64,000 bases of DNA from DATARH01 sp963712835 (GTDB taxonomy: Bacteria > Pseudomonadota > Alphaproteobacteria > ATCC43930 > CGMCC-115725): the NCBI GenBank assembly GCA_963712835.1, contig CAVQJJ010000005.1:434001-498000 (forward strand), read 5' to 3'. Positions within the stretch are counted from its first letter, which is position 1. Each line of letters starts with the position of its first letter. The notes beneath the pieces are model-generated. The model saw nothing but the letters and a program-made list of their open reading frames with translations, made no database searches and was not told the DNA's origin. This document shows positions 33,714-39,888 of the stretch, one piece after another. A program made the position numbers and the translations under genes.

Positions 33714-33807
33714 GTCATGCGAGGAGCGCCGGCGACGAAGCAATCTCCATCCAACAAGCCACCAATGGAAGGCGATTGCCGCGGCGCCTTTGGCGCCTCG
33801 TAATGAC
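33714..33807. repeat. Interspersed palindromic repeat, family A (copy 2)
   Basis: GTCATGCGAGGAGCG at the left and CGCCTCGTAATGAC at the right are inverted ends, with GAAGCAATC and GATTGCC inside. It is the same element type as at 197-283. It lies between a terminator and the ribosome binding site of the next gene, exactly as copy 1 precedes the gene at 296. The longest open frame of the TPP enzyme would read through it, which is an artefact. Confidence 0.78.
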
Positions 33808-33828
33808 AAGGAAACGGAGGAAACCCCC

Positions 33829-35475
33829 ATGGCGGAACTGACCGGCTCGGAAATCCTGGCGAAGTGCCTCAAGGCCGAAGGCGTCGACGACTGTTTCTAC
33901 ATCATGGGCGGGCCGATGCTGTTGGCCGAGTCGTCGATGATCAACGAGGGCATCCGGATGATCGATGTCCGCCACGAGCAGGCGGCGGCGTTCTCGGCGC
34001 AGGCCTATAGCCGCCTGCTGCAAAAGCCCGGCATCTGCATGGCGGCCTCGGGCCCGGCGGCGATCAACCTGTCGACCGGTCTCGCCAATGCCCTCATCGA
34101 TTGCTGCCCGGTGATCGGCTTTGGCGGGTCGAGCCCGATCGGCCAGTTCGGCCGTCAGGTCTTTCAGGAAATCGACCAGATGGCGATCATGCGCGGCTGC
34201 GTCAAATACGCCGACCGTATCCACAACATCAAACGCATCCCGCAGCAGATCAATTTCGCCTTCCAGACCGCGCTGAGCGGCAAGCCGGGCCCGGTCTATC
34301 TCGATTGGCCGGGCGACATCCTCTACCAGAAGATCGACGAGTCTCAGATTGACTGGAGCTATGCCGGGCGGCCGATCGTCCGCGCACGGCCCTATGCGGA
34401 GCCCCGTGCGATCAACGCCCTGGTCGATGCGATCAACTCGGCCGAGCGGCCGATCGTCGCCTCGGGCAGCGGGGTGATCTGGTCGCAGGCGTGGAACGAG
34501 ATGCGCACATTCGTCGAGAAGGCGGGCATCCCGTTCTACACCACGCCGCAAGGCCGCGGCGTCGTGCCCGACGACCACCCCCTCTCTTACCTGACGATGC
34601 GCTCGACCGCATTCCGCGACGCCGACCTCATCATCGTGCTCGGCACGCGGATGAACTACATCATCGGCCATGCCGCGCCGCCGCGCTTTGGCGCCAACGC
34701 CAAGATCGCCCGCATCGAGATCGACGCCGAGGAGATGGGCCGCTCGGCGCGCAATGTCGACATCCCGGTGGTCGGCGACTGCAAAAGCGTGCTGCAACAG
34801 CTGATCGATGCGCTTCCGGCCAAGACCGCCGAGCGCTTCGCCGGCTGGCGCAAGACCTTGCATGACGGCGAGGCCGCCAAGCGCAGCGGCCCCGGCGGCA
34901 ACTACCCGACCGATGGCGACATCCACCCCATCCGGCTTCTGGAAGAAGTGAAGAACTTCGCCCAGCGCGACGCGATCCTGGTTGTCGACGGGCAGGAGAC
35001 GCTCAATTTCGGGCGTCAGACGATGCCGACCTTCGAGCCGGCGCACCGGCTCAATTCGGGGCCGTTCGGCACAATGGGCGTGGGCCTGCCGTTCGCGGTC
35101 GGCGCCAAGGCCGCCAAGCCCGACAAGCAGGTCATCTGCTGCCACGGCGACGGCTCGTTCGGCCTCAACGCCATGGAGCTCGACACGGCGGTGCGGCACA
35201 AGCTGCCGATCCTCGTCGTCATCAGCCTCAACGGCGGCTGGACCGCCGATCCGGACCGCAACAAGCCCGGCCGCGACCTCGGCTACACGCGCTATGACAA
35301 GATGGCCGAGGGCCTCGGCTGCTACGGCGAATACGTCGAAAACCCCGAAGACATCCGCCCGGCGCTGGAGCGCGCGCAGAAGAAGGTCGACGAAGGCATG
35401 GTGGCGCTGGTCAACGTCAAGACCGACTACCGCGCCCGCGCCGGCACGGTACAGTTCTCCGACTATTCGACGTAA
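33829..35475 (+). CDS. Thiamine-diphosphate enzyme, oxalyl-CoA decarboxylase / 2-hydroxyacyl-CoA lyase-like
   Basis: The 548-residue product starts at ATG 33829 behind CGGAGG. The three TPP-enzyme domains are present: an N-terminal PYR domain with catalytic Glu in RHEQAAAFSAQAYS, a central Rossmann-like domain, and a PP domain with the TPP/Mg motif GDGSFGLNAMELDTAVRH... LNGGW. The residues GGSSPIGQFGRQVFQEIDQM are typical of the OXC/HACL branch. Oxalyl-CoA decarboxylase gives formyl-CoA plus CO2; 2-hydroxyacyl-CoA lyase cleaves or joins formyl-CoA with aldehydes. The CoA-transferase upstream favours the oxalate reading, but the lyase cannot be excluded. Confidence 0.85.
   Translation: MAELTGSEILAKCLKAEGVDDCFYIMGGPMLLAESSMINEGIRMIDVRHEQAAAFSAQAYSRLLQKPGICMAASGPAAINLSTGLANALIDCCPVIGFGGSSPIGQFGRQVFQEIDQMAIMRGCVKYADRIHNIKRIPQQINFAFQTALSGKPGPVYLDWPGDILYQKIDESQIDWSYAGRPIVRARPYAEPRAINALVDAINSAERPIVASGSGVIWSQAWNEMRTFVEKAGIPFYTTPQGRGVVPDDHPLSYLTMRSTAFRDADLIIVLGTRMNYIIGHAAPPRFGANAKIARIEIDAEEMGRSARNVDIPVVGDCKSVLQQLIDALPAKTAERFAGWRKTLHDGEAAKRSGPGGNYPTDGDIHPIRLLEEVKNFAQRDAILVVDGQETLNFGRQTMPTFEPAHRLNSGPFGTMGVGLPFAVGAKAAKPDKQVICCHGDGSFGLNAMELDTAVRHKLPILVVISLNGGWTADPDRNKPGRDLGYTRYDKMAEGLGCYGEYVENPEDIRPALERAQKKVDEGMVALVNVKTDYRARAGTVQFSDYST
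35436..35472 (+). repeat. Left copy of a ~37-bp direct repeat (decarboxylase gene tail)
   Basis: CCGCGCCGGCACGG...CAGTT...GACTATTCGACG at 35436-35472 is the natural 3' end of the TPP-enzyme gene. A diverged copy recurs at 35911-35948, on the far side of the DUF4258/DUF2283 genes. Confidence 0.7.
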
Positions 35476-35530
35476 TCTTTGCGCCAAGCAAAAGGGAAAG
35501 AGTGGCCTCGGCCGCCGATGCCGCCCAGCA

Positions 35531-35716
35531 ATGATCCGTCTGTCGATACATGCTCAAGAGGCTCTGGAAGAGCGTAATCTCGCCTCGAGCTGGATTGAGC
35601 GCACGATCGCGGCTCCGGATTTTCAGCGGGCCGATCCAAATGACCCGTCGCTCACTCGATCGTTCAGGGCTATCGCAGAGGCGACGGTCCATTTTGATCG
35701 CGATGCCAAGCCATGA
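35531..35716 (+). CDS. DUF4258-like small protein, apparently shortened
   Basis: A 61-residue product: MIRLSIHAQEALEERNLAS is the usual DUF4258 N-terminus (His-Ala..Glu-Arg), followed by WIERTIAAPDFQRADPNDPS and RSFRAIAE. Full family members continue through two beta strands before ending in a FDRDA-type tail. Here AIAEATVHFDRDAKP joins the two directly, so ~15-20 residues seem to be missing. DUF4258 proteins often sit next to a DUF2283 gene and are treated as toxin-like partners; that is family context. It overlaps the DUF2283 gene by four bases (ATGA). Whether this shortened form works is doubtful. Confidence 0.7.
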   Translation: MIRLSIHAQEALEERNLASSWIERTIAAPDFQRADPNDPSLTRSFRAIAEATVHFDRDAKP

Positions 35717-35907
35717 TGCGGACCAGCTACGATCCCGAAGCCGACGCGATGTTCGTCTGGTTCGCCCCTGAGGGCGTCAAATCGGCCGAGACAAAGGAAG
35801 TGGCTCCCGGCGTGATGCTCGACTTCGACGATAAGGGCAACGTCATCGGCATCGAGGTCCTTAACGTCAGTCGGCGAATGGCGACGCCAAAAATCGCCGC
35901 CGAATAG
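35713..35907 (+). CDS. DUF2283 family small protein
   Basis: A 64-residue protein with the DUF2283 pattern: RTSYDPEADAMFVWF (Y-D-x-E-x-D-x-x), AETKEVAPGVMLDFDDKG (EV..GV..D.D..G) and VIGIEVLNVSRR (GIE.L..S). Members are compact beta proteins usually encoded beside DUF4258 genes, possibly as the neutralising partner. It starts at ATG 35713 overlapping the preceding stop; ATG 35716 is also possible. A copy of the decarboxylase gene's tail begins four bases after its stop. Confidence 0.85.
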   Translation: MMRTSYDPEADAMFVWFAPEGVKSAETKEVAPGVMLDFDDKGNVIGIEVLNVSRRMATPKIAAE

Positions 35908-35910
35908 TAC

Positions 35911-35948
35911 CCGCGCCGGCACGGGCGCAGTTTTCGGACTATTCGACG
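35911..35948 (+). repeat. Right copy of the ~37-bp direct repeat
   Basis: This 38-base segment matches 35436-35472 at all but about five positions plus a one-base indel. It encodes the same residues as the end of the TPP enzyme (SDYST-like) but is not translated here. The remaining gap to 36091 shows no gene or strong structure. Confidence 0.7.
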
Positions 35949-36091
35949 CGAGAACTGGCTAGCAAGGACGACAACCGCATTTTCATCGCCATCCCCACGC
36001 GAGGGGGAACCCGGGGGGCACCGACCCGTGCCGGCTCGGCCCGTCGGTATTCATGGGTTCCGCCTGCTCCGCAGCGTGCCAGATAACAGAT

Positions 36092-36679
36092 TTAGCGGCG
36101 TCTCGTCAGCTGGATGCGGCAGGGCCGCCGGCTTCCGATGGCGGCTGCGGCAAATGTATCGCCTTGAAAGGCTCCAGCGAACTTCATCGAAATCGGCTCA
36201 CCCAAACTCGCCCCGCCCGGAGCGCGCCCATCGCCGACGCCGTTGCGCGTGAGCAGCACGTGGCCGTCGGCGCCGATCGTGCCACCATAATGGTCGTAGC
36301 CGGGTTGGCCGGGCGTGGCCATCAATGTGTTTAGGCGCGACCAGTTGCCGTTTTTGATCTCAAAGATGAGGGAATAGTTGAGGTTCGCTTTGCCGCCGGT
36401 CGCCTCGCAGGAAAAGGTGCCGACCCAGATTCCGTCAAAAGGCAGCGGAGGCGGTGCGGATGGTGGCGGAGGCGGCATCGCCATCGTCGGCTCCGGTTCG
36501 GGCGCCGGGCGCGGCCGCAGCACAGGCTTCGGAGCAGGATCCGCCGGCGCCATGTGGAACGGGTCTTGGTCCGGATTCCGAGAAGCGGGCGGTGACGCTG
36601 ACCGAAACGGGTCCAACTCCTGCGCCGCAGCTGGCATGGCGACGAGCATCAGAAAAAGTGCGATTACAGCCCGACGCAT
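36092..36679 (-). CDS. Small secreted protein, partner of the TIR-envelope gene
   Basis: The 195-residue product has a clear Sec signal (MRRAVIALFLMLVAMPAAAQ, cleavage near residue 19). A 60-residue Pro-rich linker follows. A C-terminal ~110-residue domain begins FDGIWVGTFSCEATGG, with alternating polar/hydrophobic strands (NLNYSLIFEIKNGNWS) and a second Cys near the end (RRPCRIQL), so one disulfide is likely. No named family. Its ATG follows the stop of the TIR gene by two bases, so both are surely co-transcribed. It would be periplasmic, where the C-terminal part of the TIR protein is also predicted to lie. Confidence 0.7.
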   Translation of the reverse strand: MRRAVIALFLMLVAMPAAAQELDPFRSASPPASRNPDQDPFHMAPADPAPKPVLRPRPAPEPEPTMAMPPPPPSAPPPLPFDGIWVGTFSCEATGGKANLNYSLIFEIKNGNWSRLNTLMATPGQPGYDHYGGTIGADGHVLLTRNGVGDGRAPGGASLGEPISMKFAGAFQGDTFAAAAIGSRRPCRIQLTRRR

Positions 36680-36681
36680 GC

Positions 36682-38703
36682 CTACGCGCCGAGACGCTTC
36701 AGCGCCGCTCGGGCGCCTGTATCGCCGCGCGCCGCGGCGACACCGTACCAGGCTTTGGCTCTGCCGAGATCGACCTGGACGCCGACGCCGTGCTCATACA
36801 TCGCGCCGAGATTGAACATCGCCGTCACCTCGCCGCGCGCCGCCGCCGCCTCCCACAGCACCGTCGCGCCATCGGGGTCGGGTTTCGCGGTGCCCTGGCC
36901 GCGGATCAGCAAGGTGCCGAGATTGGTCAGCGCCTTGCCGTCGCCCTCGGCGGCGGCGAGCCCGTACCAATAGACCGCCTCGGCGGGGTCGGCCGTCCCG
37001 TTGCTGCCCTTCTCAGCGACCCAGGCGCGCTGATAGAGCGCCGACGCGCCCTTGACCGCCGCCGACGGCACACCGTCCGGCGATGTCGCGCCGCGACCGA
37101 GCAATGCCGACAGGCGCTGCGCCATGTCGTGCAACGCACTGGCTTCGGGTTCGGTCATCACCCCGGTTTCGGGCTCGCCGGTCAGCGACTGTAGCAGCTT
37201 GATCGCGGTGCGCGTCGCCGGCCCGAAATTGCCGTCCGGCGTGCCCTGGAGATAGCCCACCGTCACCAGATCGGTCTGCGCCTGCTTTCGCTGGTCGGCG
37301 CTCCAGCTCGAGTCGTCCGGCGGCGGGGTCGCGGCTTGCGTCGTGGCGGCTTGCGTCGCGGCGGCCGGCTGGGCGGGCTGTGCCGGCGTGGCGGAGAGCT
37401 GCCCCTGCAGCGTCTTTACCTGGTCACTGGCGTTTTGGTGCGCCTTCTGCTCCGCCGCCAGCTGATCGCCGAGCGATTTGACCTGGCCTTGCGCCGTCGC
37501 CAGCTGATCGCCGAGCGACTTGATCTGGTCTTGCGCCTTCGCGAGCTGGCCAGCGGCATCGGCCGCCGCCGATTTCTGGGCAGCGAAGTTTTTCTCGTCC
37601 TGGTCGGCCCTGGCTTGCTGATTGGCTTGCTGGTCGCCGAGCGACTTCACCTGCGCGGTGAGCTTGTCGATTTCCGCCTTGGCCTTGGTCGCGGCGTCCT
37701 GCTGCGCGGCGAGCAATTTCTGTGCCTGGTCGGCGGCTGTCCGCAGGTCCTGCGCATGCTTGTCGGCGGCGCTCGCCTCTTTTTGCGCGGCGTCGAGATT
37801 GCTTTGCGACGCGTCGAGCTTTTTCTGCGCCGCGGTGAGCTCGGCCTGAAAGGTCAGCGCCTTGGCGTCGGCGGCCTCCTTGGCCGTCGCCAGCGCCACC
37901 ACGTCGGGCGGCGCGGAGGGGCGCAAGGTGACGACCGCACCCGCAGCGATCGCCGCGCCGAGCGCCAGTCCCACGACCGCGCCGAGCGCCATCCCGCCCC
38001 GGCCCCGCGGCGGCGGGCCCGGAGCGGCAATCTCGAGCGTGGCCGCCGGTGGGACAATAACGGCCGCCGGCTCCACTCGCTCGGCGGCCGGCAACGGTAT
38101 CGGCCGCGGCGGCGCCTCGACGACGGTTGCCGCATACGGCGCATCGTCGAGCGGTTCGTCGTCTTCGTCGGGCGGCGGAGCAAGATCAGCCAGCGCTGTA
38201 GACGCGGCGACATCGCCGCCCGGAGGCGCTGGCAATCCCTGCTGTTGCCGCAGGATGCGGTCCATCGCGCGGATGAGGCGCGCGGAATGGATGTCGAAAT
38301 CCTGGCCGGCATCGACCTGCACCGCGTGCCGGTAGGCGAAATCCTTCACCGTGTCCGGAAGCAGCCCGACTCGCGGCATCGCCGCGCGCAGCACCAGCAC
38401 CGGGATCACCGGCATCTGCTTGCGCAGCCCGGTTTCGATTTCGAGGCGGACGGGGTCGGCGTCGTCGTCGAGCCGGTTCTGTCCGCCGCGCGCGCCGAGC
38501 CAGCGCGGCCCGACAATGGCGAGCAGGATATCGCTTTCGTCGAGCACCTTGGCGATGTGCTGGCGGAAATCGACGCCAGGCGGGATGTTGTCGATATCGC
38601 GGAACACCGCATCGCGGCCGTAATGCGCCGCCAGCCGGTCAAATATTCGACCGGTGATCACCCCCGAATCGTCGCGCCGATACGAGATCGTTATTCGCGG
38701 CAT
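36682..38703 (-). CDS. TIR domain - transmembrane - coiled coil - peptidoglycan-binding - Sel1 repeat protein
   Basis: 673 residues from ATG 38703. Residues 3-140: bacterial TIR domain (ITISYRRDDSG, VFRDIDNIPPGVDF, ILLAIVGPRWL, and VRLEIETGL holding the likely catalytic Glu). 155-235: Pro/acidic linker. 237-260: one transmembrane helix after basic RGRGG. 275-435: long coiled coil with repeated QVKSLGDQLA units. 468-515: peptidoglycan-binding-1 domain (QTDLVTVGYLQGTPDGNFGPATRTAI). 555-673: Sel1-like repeats (AVYWYGLAAAEGDGKALTNLG). Topology predicts TIR in the cytosol and the rest in the periplasm. TIR domains can cleave NAD; coupling one to a wall-binding sensor is unusual. Forms a two-gene operon with 36092. 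Confidence 0.82.
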   Translation of the reverse strand: MPRITISYRRDDSGVITGRIFDRLAAHYGRDAVFRDIDNIPPGVDFRQHIAKVLDESDILLAIVGPRWLGARGGQNRLDDDADPVRLEIETGLRKQMPVIPVLVLRAAMPRVGLLPDTVKDFAYRHAVQVDAGQDFDIHSARLIRAMDRILRQQQGLPAPPGGDVAASTALADLAPPPDEDDEPLDDAPYAATVVEAPPRPIPLPAAERVEPAAVIVPPAATLEIAAPGPPPRGRGGMALGAVVGLALGAAIAAGAVVTLRPSAPPDVVALATAKEAADAKALTFQAELTAAQKKLDASQSNLDAAQKEASAADKHAQDLRTAADQAQKLLAAQQDAATKAKAEIDKLTAQVKSLGDQQANQQARADQDEKNFAAQKSAAADAAGQLAKAQDQIKSLGDQLATAQGQVKSLGDQLAAEQKAHQNASDQVKTLQGQLSATPAQPAQPAAATQAATTQAATPPPDDSSWSADQRKQAQTDLVTVGYLQGTPDGNFGPATRTAIKLLQSLTGEPETGVMTEPEASALHDMAQRLSALLGRGATSPDGVPSAAVKGASALYQRAWVAEKGSNGTADPAEAVYWYGLAAAEGDGKALTNLGTLLIRGQGTAKPDPDGATVLWEAAAARGEVTAMFNLGAMYEHGVGVQVDLGRAKAWYGVAAARGDTGARAALKRLGA

Positions 38704-38717
38704 CACACACTGGCCAA

Positions 38718-38740
38718 GCCGGCGACTGGAGATCGCCGGC
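38718..38740 (-). promoter_or_regulatory. Hairpin in the 5' leader of the TIR gene
   Basis: GCCGGCGA (38718-38725) and TCGCCGGC (38733-38740) form a perfect 8-bp stem with a 7-base loop, ending 15 bases before the TIR start codon on the minus strand. It would form in the mRNA leader, close to the ribosome entry site. Regulatory role is inferred from position. The rest of the 38704-38985 gap shows no gene. Confidence 0.4.
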
Positions 38741-38985
38741 CGAGAAACATTCAACTCCCGGTGTTTAATACAAAGCCGAGGCTATCGGCAAGCCGGCCAA
38801 TGTTTTGGAACTTCGCGGCTATTTCTCGGCCGTGCCCATCACTGAGCCACCGCAGCACGATGGTCGACGCGCCGTTGGTACGAACCCACCGGTAATGAAC
38901 GTAGCCTGACGCCGGGCCGGGGCTTGGCTCTTGCCTCGGACGGCGGGACGTGGATCATCGAACCGACCGTTTGAGGACATAGCGA

Positions 38986-39888
38986 ATGACGCTCGAAACC
39001 CGCGCGCTGCACCCGACCTTGGCCGTGGAGGTCGTCGGCCTCCGGTTGTGGGAGGCGCTCGACAATGCAACGGTCGCGGCGCTGCGCGACCTTTATGCGC
39101 GCTACGGCGTAGTGGTGTTCCGACGGCAGGCATTGAGCGAGCGCGAGCTGGCGGATTTCTGCGCGCTCTTCGGACCATTGGAGCGTACCGTGCGCGGCGA
39201 TTGGGCCTCGCCCGGCGTGCCCGAGGTGACGGTGCTCTCCAACCTTAAGGACGGGCTCGGGCGCAATATCGGCGGGCTTGGCGACGGCGAGCTGCAATGG
39301 CATTCCGACCAATCCTATATGGAGACCCCGGCGACCGGCGCGGCGCTCTATGCGCTCGAGCTGCCGCCCGAAGGCGGCGAGACTTTCTGGGTCGATCTGC
39401 GCGCCGCTTATGCCAAGCTGCCGCGCCCGCTGCGCGCGCAGATCAGCGGCAAGCGCGGGGTCTTCGATTACGCCAAGCGGCTTGCCGGCTATGGCCGCGA
39501 CAGCGACCAGCAGATTTCCGAGGAAGCGCGCCGGCTGACCCCGCCCGTGACCCATGCGCTGGTGCGCTCCCATCCGGAGACCGGCGACCGCTCGCTGTAT
39601 CTCAATTCCACGACGACGATCGGCATCGACTACATGGACATCTCGTCGGGCATGGCGCTGCTCGACGAGGTCTACGCGGCGGCAACGCGCGACGAGTTCG
39701 TCTACGCGCATCAATGGCAGGTCGGCGACCTCGTGGTGTGGGACAACGGCTTCACGATGCACCGCCGCACGCCGTTCGACCCCGGCGCGCGCCGGCTGAT
39801 GAAACGCATGACGATGAATCTCGATAAGTACCGCCACGTGCTGCCCGACGGCCGACTCGCGCAGTCGGAAGTGGGCATGCCGATCTAG
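38986..39888 (+). CDS. TauD/TfdA-family Fe(II)/2-oxoglutarate dioxygenase
   Basis: The 300-residue enzyme has the TauD fold: N-terminal HPTLAVEVVGLRLWEALDN, then iron ligands H-x-D in QWHSDQSYMETP and the distal His in FTMHRRTPFDP. The 2-oxoglutarate-binding Arg is in RRLMKRMTMNL. Such enzymes hydroxylate sulfonates, aryloxyacetates, quaternary amines or other small acids with release of CO2 and succinate. No transporter or regulator is adjacent to indicate the substrate. It converges on the glycosyltransferase gene with a four-base overlap. Confidence 0.87.
   Translation: MTLETRALHPTLAVEVVGLRLWEALDNATVAALRDLYARYGVVVFRRQALSERELADFCALFGPLERTVRGDWASPGVPEVTVLSNLKDGLGRNIGGLGDGELQWHSDQSYMETPATGAALYALELPPEGGETFWVDLRAAYAKLPRPLRAQISGKRGVFDYAKRLAGYGRDSDQQISEEARRLTPPVTHALVRSHPETGDRSLYLNSTTTIGIDYMDISSGMALLDEVYAAATRDEFVYAHQWQVGDLVVWDNGFTMHRRTPFDPGARRLMKRMTMNLDKYRHVLPDGRLAQSEVGMPI

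Noticed and set aside
33712..33828. N-terminal extension of the TPP enzyme through the palindromic repeat
   Set aside because: The extension is read from a non-coding element; a good ribosome binding site and a family-like N-terminus mark ATG 33829.
33715..35487. 590-codon open frame on the minus strand over the TPP-enzyme gene
   Set aside because: It is the antisense of a clear oxalyl-CoA decarboxylase-type gene; long antisense frames are expected in GC-rich DNA and its residues are low-complexity Arg/Ala/Asp.
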